56,189 bases of DNA. It comes from a virus. The stretch is taken from positions 1 through 56,189 of the IMG/VR virus record IMGVR_UViG_3300008262_003123; one strand, 5' to 3'. Position numbers and translations under genes: made by a program. Positions within the stretch are counted from its first letter, which is position 1. Every line of letters begins with the position of its first letter. The notes below the pieces were generated by a model that saw nothing but the letters and a program-made list of their open reading frames with translations, did not search any database and was not told the DNA's origin. This document shows, one piece after another, positions 38,346-46,161 of the stretch.

Positions 38346-38737
38346 TGAATAAAATTACTTTGGTTACTGAGCCAGATGATATACTGGTAGATGCTTTTAG
38401 AATATTGTGCGTAAATCTAACCGTAGATCAAACACAGTTTCTTTCTGACATCGTAAATGATATGGAATATATAGTTGACACTGTTGTATATGTTTGGAAC
38501 GATGGAGATGACGAAAAATGGTTATTTGATAAAAAGACAAAAAGTAATCTAATTGTCTTTAATGCAAGTACAGAATGTGGAGAGATAAATGGATATCTAG
38601 CTGCACAACCAAATTCGTTTTATTTTGGTCCTCTCAGAAATTTATCTCTCGTAAATATTAGAGATATATATGATGCAACAGATTTTAAAGATACTTTATT
38701 AGAATATATCAGGAAATATGAACAAATTTACGAATAA
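38345..38737 (+). CDS. Phage protein, unknown function
   Basis: 130 aa, acidic, soluble. MNKITLVTEPDDILVDAFRI, then YVWNDGDDEKWLFDKKTKSN, LIVFNASTECGEINGYLAAQ. No family recognised. Coupled on both sides (TAATG upstream; overlaps the S21 gene by 20 nt). Confidence 0.65.
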   Translation: MNKITLVTEPDDILVDAFRILCVNLTVDQTQFLSDIVNDMEYIVDTVVYVWNDGDDEKWLFDKKTKSNLIVFNASTECGEINGYLAAQPNSFYFGPLRNLSLVNIRDIYDATDFKDTLLEYIRKYEQIYE

Positions 38738-38957
38738 ACCTTCTGGTAGTGTAGTTACAGTTAAAGATGGCGAAGATATTAATCGTGCTCTTAGACGTTT
38801 TAAGAAAAAAATAGAAGAATCCGGCACACTTGACACCCTCCGTAAAAAAGAATTTTACGAAAAACCTACTACAGAACGTAAGCGTAAAAAATCAGCGGCT
38901 AAGGCACGTTGGCGCAAACAATTACGTTCACAAGAATTACCACCTAAACTCTATTGA
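38718..38957 (+). CDS. rpsU: Ribosomal protein bS21
   Basis: 79 aa. GEDINRALRRFKKKIEESGT, LDTLRKKEFYEKPTTERKRK (the diagnostic REFYEKPTxxRKR core) and C-terminal LRSQELPPKLY. Binds the 30S platform near the anti-Shine-Dalgarno. It has an N-terminal extension of about 10 residues. Phage bS21 genes are among the most frequent phage ribosomal proteins and may bias ribosomes to phage mRNA. The C-terminus resembles betaproteobacterial S21 (LRSQ-LP-KLY), a host hint. Confidence 0.96.
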   Translation: MNKFTNKPSGSVVTVKDGEDINRALRRFKKKIEESGTLDTLRKKEFYEKPTTERKRKKSAAKARWRKQLRSQELPPKLY

Positions 38958-38982
38958 CATCTGAAAGAAAGTAGTTTATAAT
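38954..38982 (+). promoter_or_regulatory. Perfect consensus sigma70 promoter, leaderless geometry
   Basis: TTGACA (38954-38959), 17-nt spacer, TATAAT (38977-38982): both hexamers perfect. Only 6 nt separate the -10 from the ATG at 38989, which is where transcription should start. Confidence 0.8.
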
Positions 38983-38988
38983 AGTACT

Positions 38989-39570
38989 ATGAACTCAGAT
39001 ATAATGATAGACCTCGAAACCCTTGCCACCACTCCTGATGCTGCAATTTTAAGTATTGGCGCAGTGAAATTTGATCCGTTTGGGCAAGAATTAAAAGAAC
39101 CAGCAATGGAAAGTTTTTATCTACGTGTAGATATTGACAGTTGTGATCGGTTAGGATTAGCTACATCACAAGATACTCTTGAATGGTGGGCAAAACAAAG
39201 TCAAGCAGCTCAAGACGAAGCATTTGGAACCGAAGGTAGAGTTGATATTGTTAGTGCTATGAATCAACTTTATAAATTCTGTTGGGGTGCTAAACGTGTA
39301 TGGAGTCACGGTGCTGGCTTTGACGTTGTTATTTTAGAAACAGTATTTCGCAAAATGGGAAAAGGTTACCCTTGGAGTTTCTGGCAAGTAAGAGATACTA
39401 GAACAATTTTTGATCTTGGTATCAATCCAGACCGCCCTGAAGTATTAGCTCACCATGCGTTACACGATTCTTATAATCAAGCAATTGGTGTGCAAAATGT
39501 TTTCCGTAGATTGCGAACATCGTCGACATTAGACGGCCAATTGCTTTCTCCATTAAAGGATTCAAGATGA
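38989..39570 (+). CDS. 3'-5' exonuclease, DEDD family (Rv2179c/DexA-like)
   Basis: 193 aa. DEDDh motifs: [20 protein letters not shown] (D-x-E), [18 protein letters not shown] (D), and [20 protein letters not shown] (H...D). This is the order of RNase T/DexA exonucleases and is close to the Rv2179c-type short form common in phages. Likely degrades host DNA or RNA ends or takes part in repair. Strong promoter, no leader. ATGA overlap with guaC. Confidence 0.9.
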   Translation: MNSDIMIDLETLATTPDAAILSIGAVKFDPFGQELKEPAMESFYLRVDIDSCDRLGLATSQDTLEWWAKQSQAAQDEAFGTEGRVDIVSAMNQLYKFCWGAKRVWSHGAGFDVVILETVFRKMGKGYPWSFWQVRDTRTIFDLGINPDRPEVLAHHALHDSYNQAIGVQNVFRRLRTSSTLDGQLLSPLKDSR

Positions 39571-40646
39571 GAATCGAAGATGAAATCAAATTAGATTTCA
39601 AAGATGTTCTTATTCGTCCTAAGCGCAGTACTTTATCAAGTCGCAAAGAAGTTGACTTAACAAGGACTTACAAATTTAAACACAGTCGCGCCGAGTGGAC
39701 AGGAGTTCCGATTATGGCCAGTAACATGGACGGTGTTGGTACACTAGAAATGGCTCATGCTCTATATCAACACAAAATGTTCACTTGCCTAGTTAAGAAT
39801 ATCAGTACGGTATACTTTGAAACAACCGTACAAGATATAGGAGGCAATCATTTCGCAGTAAGCACAGGGACTTCCGAAAAGGACTTTGAAAGATTAAGTA
39901 ACATACTTAATTCTTATTCCGAAATAAAATTTATCTGTATAGATGTAGCAAATGGATATAGCGAACACTTCGGGGACTATGTAGAAGAAGTGCGTGAGGC
40001 ATTTCCTAATCACACAATTATCGCAGGTAACGTTGTTACCGCAGACATGACACAGGAGTTAATTTTACGTGGAGCAGATATTATCAAAGTGGGCATTGGT
40101 CCAGGCAGTGTTTGTACAACTAGGATACAAACTGGCGTCGGTTATCCTCAGCTCAGTGCTATTATTGAGTGTGCTGACGCTGCTCATGGTCTCGGCGGCC
40201 ATATTATTGCTGATGGTGGTTGTGTGTGTCCCGGTGACATTGCTAAGGCGTTTGGCGCCGGAGCAGACTTTGTAATGTTAGGAGGCATGTTAGCCGGTCA
40301 TGATGAGGGCGGCGGTGAAGTTATTGAAGAAATGCACGAACTTTCAAAACTTCAAAAAGATATGTTTTCAAATGATTATGAAATTAAAAAATATGTAGAA
40401 TTCTATGGAATGAGTTCAAATACTGCTATGAACAAGCATCATGGTGGCATAGCTGAATATCGTTCATCAGAAGGACGTACGGTAAGAGTACCGTATAAGG
40501 GCCCGGTCCAAAGTACAATTTTGGATATGTTGGGCGGACTGCGTAGTTCTTGCACATATGTAGGTGCTGCAAGTCTTAAACAATTATCTAAATGTACTAC
40601 ATTTATTAGGGTCAATATGCAATTTAATGATGTCTTTACGAGATAA
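39567..40646 (+). CDS. guaC: GMP reductase
   Basis: 359 aa TIM barrel. [43 protein letters not shown]-type [11 protein letters not shown], catalytic loop [20 protein letters not shown] (Cys), [20 protein letters not shown], and [20 protein letters not shown]. Lacks the CBS domains of IMP dehydrogenase and has GuaC-type length, so it converts GMP to IMP, opening guanine nucleotides to adenine synthesis. It may recycle host RNA-derived GMP during phage growth. Confidence 0.93.
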   Translation: MRIEDEIKLDFKDVLIRPKRSTLSSRKEVDLTRTYKFKHSRAEWTGVPIMASNMDGVGTLEMAHALYQHKMFTCLVKNISTVYFETTVQDIGGNHFAVSTGTSEKDFERLSNILNSYSEIKFICIDVANGYSEHFGDYVEEVREAFPNHTIIAGNVVTADMTQELILRGADIIKVGIGPGSVCTTRIQTGVGYPQLSAIIECADAAHGLGGHIIADGGCVCPGDIAKAFGAGADFVMLGGMLAGHDEGGGEVIEEMHELSKLQKDMFSNDYEIKKYVEFYGMSSNTAMNKHHGGIAEYRSSEGRTVRVPYKGPVQSTILDMLGGLRSSCTYVGAASLKQLSKCTTFIRVNMQFNDVFTR

Positions 40647-40655
40647 ATAAAAACG

Positions 40656-40726
40656 CAATTAGCACCCAATGGGCTAATTGTAACGAGCTCAGTGCTCATT
40701 AAATTCTTACTTTTTAAGGAGAAAAA
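40656..40726 (+). promoter_or_regulatory. dnaK leader RNA: two hairpins and a sequestered Shine-Dalgarno
   Basis: Hairpin 1: CAATTAGC/GCTAATTG (40656-63 with 40673-80) with ACCCAATGG in the loop. Hairpin 2: GAGC/GCTC (40685-88 with 40694-97). Then TTCTT (40704-08), a 7-nt loop, and AAGGA (40716-20): UUCUU can pair with the Shine-Dalgarno through weak A-U/G-U pairs. The hsp20 leader has the same three elements in the same order. Confidence 0.6.
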
Positions 40727-40727
40727 T

Positions 40728-42641
40728 ATGTCAAAAATCATCGGTATCGATTTGGGTACCACAAACTCATGTGTAGCTGTTATTGAAAACGGCAAATCCA
40801 AAGTAATTGAAAACTCAGAAGGCGCAAGAACAACTCCGAGTATTGTTGCTTATACAGACAGCGATATTTTAGTAGGTGCTTCAGCAAAGCGTCAGGCGGT
40901 AACTAATCCCAAAAACACAATTTATGCATCTAAGCGGTTAATTGGACGTAAGTTCAATGAACAGGCTGTTCAGAAGGACATTGACCTAATGCCTTATGAA
41001 ATTGTCAAGGCAACAAATGGTGATGCTTGGATTCGCGCACAAGGAAAAGAAATGGCACCTCCACAGGTGTCTGCAGAAGTTCTTCGCAAGATGAAAAAGA
41101 CTGCAGAGGACTATTTAGGGCATGAAGTTACACAGGCTGTTATTACAGTGCCTGCTTACTTCAATGATAGTCAAAGACAGGCAACTAAAGATGCCGGTCA
41201 AATCGCTGGCTTAGAAGTTCTACGTATTATTAACGAACCTACTGCGGCTGCATTAAGCTACGGTGTTGACAAGACAGACAAAGCTGATCGTAAGATTGCG
41301 GTGTATGACTTAGGTGGTGGCACATTTGATATCAGTATCATTGAGATTGCCAACGTCGAAGGCGACAAACAAATTGAAGTATTGTCAACAAACGGCGATA
41401 CATTCTTAGGCGGTGAAGACTTTGACCAGCGCATTATGGATTATCTGGTTGAGGAATTTAAGAAAGAGCAAGGCATTGATCTAACTAAAGATATGTTGGC
41501 ACTACAACGTCTTAAGGACTCTGCTGAAAAAGCTAAGATTGAATTATCTAATTCTACACAAACTGAAGTTAATCTTCCATACATTACTGCCGATGCTAGT
41601 GGTCCTAAACATCTAGTGGTAAAAATTACCAAGGCAAAATTGGAACAGTTAGTTGACGATTTAATTCAACGTTCATTAGAACCTTGTCGTATTGCTATGA
41701 AAGATGCCGGAGTTACCGCAGATCAGATCGACGAAGTTATTCTAGTTGGCGGCCAAACTCGCATGCCAAAGGTACAAGAAGAAGTAGAACGTTTATTTGG
41801 AAAAGCGCCACGTAAAGATGTTAACCCAGACGAAGCAGTAGCAGTTGGTGCTGCTATCCAAGGTGCTGTGTTGGGTGGTGATCGTAAAGATGTCCTATTG
41901 TTAGATGTTACTCCATTAACTTTGGGTATTGAAACAGTAGGCGGTGTAATGGCCAAACTGGTTGCTAAGAATACTACTATTCCAACTAAGGCAAATCAAA
42001 TTTTCAGTACAGCTGATGACAATCAACCTGCTGTTACTATTCGTGTGTTCCAAGGAGAACGCGAATTGGCACATCATAACAAATTGTTAGGCGAATTTAA
42101 TCTTGAAGGTATTGATCCAGCACCACGTGGTATGCCTCAAATTGAAGTTACATTTGATATTGATGCTAATGGTATTTTAAGCGTAAGTGCCAAAGACAAA
42201 AATACTGGTAAAGAAAATAAAATTACCATTAAAGCTAATAGCGGCATTACTGAAGATGAAATCAAACGTATGATCGCTGAAGCAGAACAATATGCAGAAG
42301 AAGATAAAAAAGCACGTGAAGTTATTGAAACACGTAATGGTGCATTATCTGAACTGTATACAATTCGCAGAGAATTAGAAGCAGAAAAAGATCTTGCTAC
42401 AGAAGAAGAATGGAAAATAATTGAAGATGCACTAGAGGCTGCTGAAAAATTAGTCAATGATAATAGTGACATTGAAGAAATTAAGAAAGGTCCTTTCAAT
42501 GTAGCCGATGCTGCAAAACCTTTGTTTGAAAAAATTAAAGCCAAACGCGAAGCTGCCAAAGCAGAACAATCTGCACCGCAGCCAACTGATGGTGAAGTGA
42601 TCGATGCTTCCTTTACAGCAACTGAAGGCAAGGCATCTTAA
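40728..42641 (+). CDS. dnaK: Hsp70 chaperone DnaK
   Basis: 637 aa, full length. [20 protein letters not shown] (phosphate 1), [49 protein letters not shown] (phosphate 2), [12 protein letters not shown] (adenosine), linker [18 protein letters not shown], substrate domain, and a C-terminal lid with [13 protein letters not shown]. It is a complete Hsp70, expected to act with host DnaJ/GrpE on phage protein folding. Start at 40728 by AAGGAG. Full-length DnaK is rare in phages; with Hsp20 and ClpS it forms a proteostasis block. Confidence 0.97.
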   Translation: MSKIIGIDLGTTNSCVAVIENGKSKVIENSEGARTTPSIVAYTDSDILVGASAKRQAVTNPKNTIYASKRLIGRKFNEQAVQKDIDLMPYEIVKATNGDAWIRAQGKEMAPPQVSAEVLRKMKKTAEDYLGHEVTQAVITVPAYFNDSQRQATKDAGQIAGLEVLRIINEPTAAALSYGVDKTDKADRKIAVYDLGGGTFDISIIEIANVEGDKQIEVLSTNGDTFLGGEDFDQRIMDYLVEEFKKEQGIDLTKDMLALQRLKDSAEKAKIELSNSTQTEVNLPYITADASGPKHLVVKITKAKLEQLVDDLIQRSLEPCRIAMKDAGVTADQIDEVILVGGQTRMPKVQEEVERLFGKAPRKDVNPDEAVAVGAAIQGAVLGGDRKDVLLLDVTPLTLGIETVGGVMAKLVAKNTTIPTKANQIFSTADDNQPAVTIRVFQGERELAHHNKLLGEFNLEGIDPAPRGMPQIEVTFDIDANGILSVSAKDKNTGKENKITIKANSGITEDEIKRMIAEAEQYAEEDKKAREVIETRNGALSELYTIRRELEAEKDLATEEEWKIIEDALEAAEKLVNDNSDIEEIKKGPFNVADAAKPLFEKIKAKREAAKAEQSAPQPTDGEVIDASFTATEGKAS

Positions 42642-42661
42642 GAATACACATATGTGTGTAT

Positions 42662-42730
42662 AATGTTGCGGTACCTAATGGGCCGCAACATTGAGCATAA
42701 AGCTCATATTCTTACTTTAAAAGGAGATTA
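42662..42730 (+). promoter_or_regulatory. hsp20 leader RNA, same architecture as the dnaK leader
   Basis: Hairpin 1: AATGTTGCGG/CCGCAACATT (42662-71 with 42683-92), loop TACCTAATGGG. Hairpin 2: TGAGC/GCTCA (42692-96 with 42702-06). Then TTCTT (42709-13), 7-nt loop, AAGGA (42721-25). Stem sequences differ from dnaK's but the loop (ACCYAATGG) and the TTCTTACTTT...AAGGAG segment are shared. A TATAAT precedes it at 42658. Confidence 0.6.
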
Positions 42731-42732
42731 AT

Positions 42733-43170
42733 ATGAATAATAATCAGTTAGCACAAATTACAGCTCTTAACAGAGCTCTTATTGGATTTGACACACTGTT
42801 TGATCAAATGGAAAGACGTTTTTCTAATAGTGTATCTAATAACTATCCACCTCACAACATTCTTAAAACTGGTGAAAATCAGTATGAGATTCAATTAGCA
42901 GTTACTGGATTTGATAAAACAGAAATTTCTGTTACTGTAGAGGACGGAATTCTTATTGTTAAAGGTGAAAGCATGGCTACAGATCATGCGCCAGAACAAT
43001 ACATTCATCGCGGTCTTGCTACTCGCGATTTTGTTAAAGAATTTCCTCTAGCAGAACATATTGAAGTTACTGGAGCGGAAACCAAAAATGGTATGTTAAC
43101 CATTAAGTTGGTCCGTAATGTTCCAGAGTCTGCGAAACCGAAAGTCATTGACATTGTAGACATTAAGTAA
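42733..43170 (+). CDS. Small heat-shock protein (Hsp20/IbpA-like)
   Basis: 145 aa. N-terminal FDTLFDQMERRFS, alpha-crystallin domain with YEIQLAVTGFDKTEISVTVE, DGILIVKGES, YIHRGLATRDFVKEFPLAEH, and GMLTIKLVRNVPE (like the GxL signature). Holdase that keeps proteins soluble for DnaK. Hsp20 genes are common in T4-like cyanophages. Followed by a strong hairpin. Confidence 0.94.
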   Translation: MNNNQLAQITALNRALIGFDTLFDQMERRFSNSVSNNYPPHNILKTGENQYEIQLAVTGFDKTEISVTVEDGILIVKGESMATDHAPEQYIHRGLATRDFVKEFPLAEHIEVTGAETKNGMLTIKLVRNVPESAKPKVIDIVDIK

Positions 43171-43173
43171 TAT

Positions 43174-43203
43174 AATTAAGGGGAAGGAAACTTCCCCTTA
43201 ATT
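43174..43203 (+). terminator. Long hairpin with GAAA tetraloop after hsp20
   Basis: Perfect 13-bp stem AATTAAGGGGAAG / CTTCCCCTTAATT closed by a GAAA (GNRA) tetraloop. No T-run follows on the plus strand, so it may be a processing or stabilising hairpin rather than a classic terminator. Confidence 0.65.
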
Positions 43204-43219
43204 AACCTACAGAGGAAAT

Positions 43220-43528
43220 ATGGCAGACGTAGAAACTAAAATCAAAGAAGTAACAAAGACAGTTGAAACTCAACCACCCAATCATTGGAAGGTAGTATTC
43301 TTAAACGATGATTATACTCCCATGGAATTTGTTGTTGCTCTTTTGGTTACTATTTTTAGGCACAGTGAACAATCTGCCGAGCAGATCACAATAGAAATAC
43401 ACAACACGGGCAGTGCTGTTGTTGGTTTATACACACACGAAATTGCAGAACAAAAGTCTATTGATGCAACAACCGTTTGCAGACAACACGGTCATCCTTT
43501 ACAAATTACAATCGAAGAAGACAAATAA
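43220..43528 (+). CDS. clpS: ClpS, N-end-rule adaptor of ClpAP
   Basis: 102 aa. WKVVFLNDDYTPMEFVVALL (the NDDxTPMEFV substrate pocket), FRHSEQSAEQITIEIHNTG, VVGLYTHEIAEQKSIDATTV, HPLQITIEED. Full-length ClpS. It would steer N-degron proteins to host ClpAP and limit SsrA-tag degradation by ClpAP, so it may also influence how the phage tmRNA tag is handled (inference). Confidence 0.94.
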   Translation: MADVETKIKEVTKTVETQPPNHWKVVFLNDDYTPMEFVVALLVTIFRHSEQSAEQITIEIHNTGSAVVGLYTHEIAEQKSIDATTVCRQHGHPLQITIEEDK

Positions 43529-43786
43529 ATGACAGCCGACGAGTTTAAGTTCATACGATATATGAACGCTGAAACTAGTCGGTTTTCTTTTTGGATAATT
43601 TTTCACGACCTTAGAAGATATAATTTGGGTAAAAAAGGAAGAAAGAATTTTATAAGCTTCTTTACAGAAATTCTAGGGCCAGTAGGTGAGCGTTGGCAAT
43701 ATGAAAAAACAATTCATACATTTTGTATAAAATTAGATAAAGAAATAGATGCCACAATGATGATACTGAGATACGGGCCTAAGTAA
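43529..43786 (+). CDS. Small protein, unknown
   Basis: 85 aa. MTADEFKFIRYMNAETSRFS, FWIIFHDLRRYNLGKKGRKN, FISFFTEILGPVGERWQYEK. Soluble, aromatic. It starts immediately after the ClpS stop. Family not recognised. Confidence 0.65.
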   Translation: MTADEFKFIRYMNAETSRFSFWIIFHDLRRYNLGKKGRKNFISFFTEILGPVGERWQYEKTIHTFCIKLDKEIDATMMILRYGPK

Positions 43787-43796
43787 ATAAAAAACT

Positions 43797-44363
43797 ATGA
43801 GTTTAAAAGAAATTACCAAAGATCTTCATCACGAAGCAGAAACAACCCAATTTGCTAAGATGTTACTTAGCGGAAAAATTACTAAAGAAGATTATGCCAA
43901 CTACCTTTATCAGTTAGTATTAATTTATAATGCTATAGAGTTAGGTAATCGAGTAGAAGGCAATTTTAAAAATCTTCCTGGTTTAGAAAGAACACACGCA
44001 ATCTATCAAGACTTTATTGAGATCGCAGGTGTTGATCACAATTACAAATGGTTACCTGGAACTATAGACTATTACAACTATCTCTTAAATTTAGTTCGTG
44101 ATCCTGCGCATCGTCCTAAAATCAAAGCTCATCTATATTGTCGACATATGGGAGATCTGTATGGTGGTCAAATAATTAAAAAACAAGTAGCACATATTAG
44201 CAAAGGTCGTTTTTATGATTTTAAAGATGCAGATGCATTAAAAATGTCCATACGTGCAGAACTAACTGATGACCTAGGAGACGAAGCAAGAGTTGCGTTT
44301 GAATGGGCCATTAAAATGATGAGAGAATTGTATAATGAGTCAGGTCTGGAACAGTCTAATTGA
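43797..44363 (+). CDS. hemO: Heme oxygenase
   Basis: 188 aa. Proximal heme ligand in KDLHHEAETTQFAKMLLSGK and distal helix in YCRHMGDLYGGQIIKKQVAH (G-D-x-x-G-G), the two hallmark segments of heme oxygenases. Cleaves heme to biliverdin IX-alpha, iron and CO with host ferredoxin. The next gene, overlapping by 29 nt, encodes a bilin reductase that would use the biliverdin. No photosystem genes are in the window. Confidence 0.94.
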   Translation: MSLKEITKDLHHEAETTQFAKMLLSGKITKEDYANYLYQLVLIYNAIELGNRVEGNFKNLPGLERTHAIYQDFIEIAGVDHNYKWLPGTIDYYNYLLNLVRDPAHRPKIKAHLYCRHMGDLYGGQIIKKQVAHISKGRFYDFKDADALKMSIRAELTDDLGDEARVAFEWAIKMMRELYNESGLEQSN

Positions 44364-45015
44364 AATACAAAAACTGTTAGAAAAAAGATTTTCAGAGACA
44401 GGCATTGAAACTTTTGAGCCCGGAATGGAAAGATTTAATCAACCGGGTTGGGTAAATAGAGTTTGGTGCAGCGATCATTATCGCAGAGCTCATGTCGACG
44501 TAGTTGACGCCCGATCCTCAAAGGGCCTTTGGATGATGCATTGCTGCATCTTTCCTCACATACACAATCCTGCTCCTATTTTTGGATTTGATGTAATTGC
44601 AGGAAAAAATAAAATCACAGGTTGTTTTATAGACTACAGCCCAACAGCTGATAAACAGCATCCTATGATCGAATATTTTGCTGAAGAAGTCAGTAGATAC
44701 GAATGGATCCGCAAACGTGAACTACCTGAATGGGCGCAACGTATATTCAGTTCACACATGGTGGCCGCTGGCAATGTGCAAGAAGAATCAGAATTATCTC
44801 AAATTAGCGGTCTAGCGAACATTCTAGTAAATCATTATTTAGAAACAGTAGGCGAAACAAATCACAAAGTTGCAGATACAACGTTTGAGCAAAATTATTA
44901 CGCACAGAATCAAAAACAAAATCCGCACACCCCTAGAGTTATGGTTAGTTTGGGGCTTAGTGAAGAAGATGTTAAGCATTTTATTCAAGATTGTTTATTT
45001 CCAGAAATAAACTAA
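44335..45015 (+). CDS. pcyX: Ferredoxin-dependent bilin reductase, PcyX/PcyA-type
   Basis: 226 aa. Family core: VNRVWCSDHYRRAHVDVVDA, GLWMMHCCIFPHIHNPAPIF, GFDVIAGKNKITGCFIDYSP, LPEWAQRIFSSHMVAAGNVQ, QNPHTPRVMVSLGLSEEDVK, FIQDCLFPEI. His 69 (MMHC) and Asp 86 (FGFD) are in the positions of the catalytic His/Asp pair of PcyA; PebA/PebS have Asn at the His site. Phage PcyX is described as reducing biliverdin to phycoerythrobilin. It overlaps hemO, so the pair makes a biliverdin-to-pink-bilin pathway. PcyA activity cannot be excluded from sequence. Confidence 0.9.
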   Translation: MSQVWNSLIEIQKLLEKRFSETGIETFEPGMERFNQPGWVNRVWCSDHYRRAHVDVVDARSSKGLWMMHCCIFPHIHNPAPIFGFDVIAGKNKITGCFIDYSPTADKQHPMIEYFAEEVSRYEWIRKRELPEWAQRIFSSHMVAAGNVQEESELSQISGLANILVNHYLETVGETNHKVADTTFEQNYYAQNQKQNPHTPRVMVSLGLSEEDVKHFIQDCLFPEIN

Positions 45016-45022
45016 ATATTCA

Positions 45023-45241
45023 ATGCGTTTTACAGAAATAGAATCAAAACCACAGCTTATCAAACTTCACTACTTTCAAGTAGATGACACGCAGGCCGCT
45101 CGGGATATTGGTATGCGTCAAGATCGTAATGGCCAATGGTTTCTTCCACAATACAATAAAAGTGGTGGCGGATTTGATCGTAAAGTGTCATCGGCTATGA
45201 GGTTATTTGGTACACCTCGTACAATTACATTAAAAAATTAA
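45023..45241 (+). CDS. Small protein with CTS-like N-terminus
   Basis: 72 aa. N-terminus MRFTEIESKPQLIKLHYF; then DDTQAARDIGMRQDRNGQWF, LPQYNKSGGGFDRKVSSAMR. Soluble and basic. Start lies 4 nt after a CTAAATAT motif that is too close to be its promoter. Function unknown. Confidence 0.65.
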   Translation: MRFTEIESKPQLIKLHYFQVDDTQAARDIGMRQDRNGQWFLPQYNKSGGGFDRKVSSAMRLFGTPRTITLKN

Positions 45242-45330
45242 ATTTAATTAAGACACCATAATCTAGTGTTTTAATATCTCTCCTCTTCTCCTTAAATAAT
45301 AATAACCCAATATCCCGGGAGCGAGAAAAA

Positions 45331-46161
45331 ATGAAAAAAATAATAATAACGGGCGTATTGCTGGGATCTTTAACCACCCCTGCATTTTCGCAAACAACGT
45401 ATGATAGTAAAAGTTTAGTAGATACCAATAATAACTCAACAAGTACTAGCACGGTTAACAGCACCAGTACCAACACTAATAATAATATAAACACCAGTAC
45501 AGTTAACAGTAATAGTGTCAATACCAATGTAAACCAAAATACCAGTACTAGTACGAGTGTTAATACCAACAACAATATTAATACCGGTCATACAACCAGT
45601 GCTAACACTAATACAAATAATAATACTAATGTAAACACTAGTACCAGTACAGCAACCAGTACCAATCAAAACAATAATGTAAATCAAAATATCAACAGTG
45701 GTGATATGACCAATCGTAATATTAATGACAGTAATATTACACAAAAAGTAATTCAACCTCCACCAACTGCCATTGCACCTGCAATGATGAGCGGTGGCAA
45801 TAATGATTTATGTACTACAGGAACCAGTGGTGCTGTTCAAACACAAATATTAGGTGTCAGTAGTGGTGGTACAGTAAGAGATATGAATTGCGAAAGATTA
45901 AAAAACGCCAAGACACTTTATGATATGGGAATGAAAGTTGCTGCGGTAGCTACAATGTGTCAGGATCGTAGAGTTTTTGATGCTATGTGGAATGCTGGCA
46001 CACCTTGTCCTTATGAAGGTGTGATTGGTGAACAGGCTCGTGTAGCATGGAATGAAAATCCTAACAAGTGGCCAAAAACTGAGGAACCAAAGAGTGATGA
46101 TTTCTATAAGAAAACTGGCTTCGGCGCTTTGCTTGGCGCTCTGCTTTTCGCACTATTCTAA
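45331..46161 (+). CDS. Secreted Asn/Thr/Ser low-complexity protein
   Basis: 276 aa. Signal peptide IIITGVLLGSLTTPAFSQTT. Residues about 30-130 are almost only N, T, S and V, in irregular repeats of NTNNNxNT and STSTS type (curlin- or adhesin-like). The C-terminal half is ordered with four Cys: LCTTGTSGAVQTQILGVSSG, RDMNCERLKNAKTLYDMGMK, TMCQDRRVF, GTPCPYEGVIGEQAR, then a hydrophobic end (GFGALLGALLFALF). Probably exported and multimeric. The end overlaps the signal peptide of the next gene in another frame. Confidence 0.75.
   Translation: MKKIIITGVLLGSLTTPAFSQTTYDSKSLVDTNNNSTSTSTVNSTSTNTNNNINTSTVNSNSVNTNVNQNTSTSTSVNTNNNINTGHTTSANTNTNNNTNVNTSTSTATSTNQNNNVNQNINSGDMTNRNINDSNITQKVIQPPPTAIAPAMMSGGNNDLCTTGTSGAVQTQILGVSSGGTVRDMNCERLKNAKTLYDMGMKVAAVATMCQDRRVFDAMWNAGTPCPYEGVIGEQARVAWNENPNKWPKTEEPKSDDFYKKTGFGALLGALLFALF

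Noticed and set aside
42137-42631. Long minus-strand ORF of 164 codons opposite dnaK
   Set aside because: Antisense shadow of conserved Hsp70 coding sequence, rich in Ser/Leu as expected for such shadows; no Shine-Dalgarno or promoter.
43797-45015. That hemO plus bilin reductase marks a cyanophage
   Set aside because: The reductase has His at the PcyA/PcyX position, not the Asn expected for PebS; no psbA, psbD, petE, hli or cpeT is seen, and pqqA does not fit a cyanobacterial host.
45225-45756. Two minus-strand ORFs rich in Leu/Val/Ile/Thr opposite the Asn/Thr/Ser tract
   Set aside because: They are the complement of the AAT/ACT/AGT-rich repeat codons; low complexity explains their openness, and they lack ribosome-binding sites.
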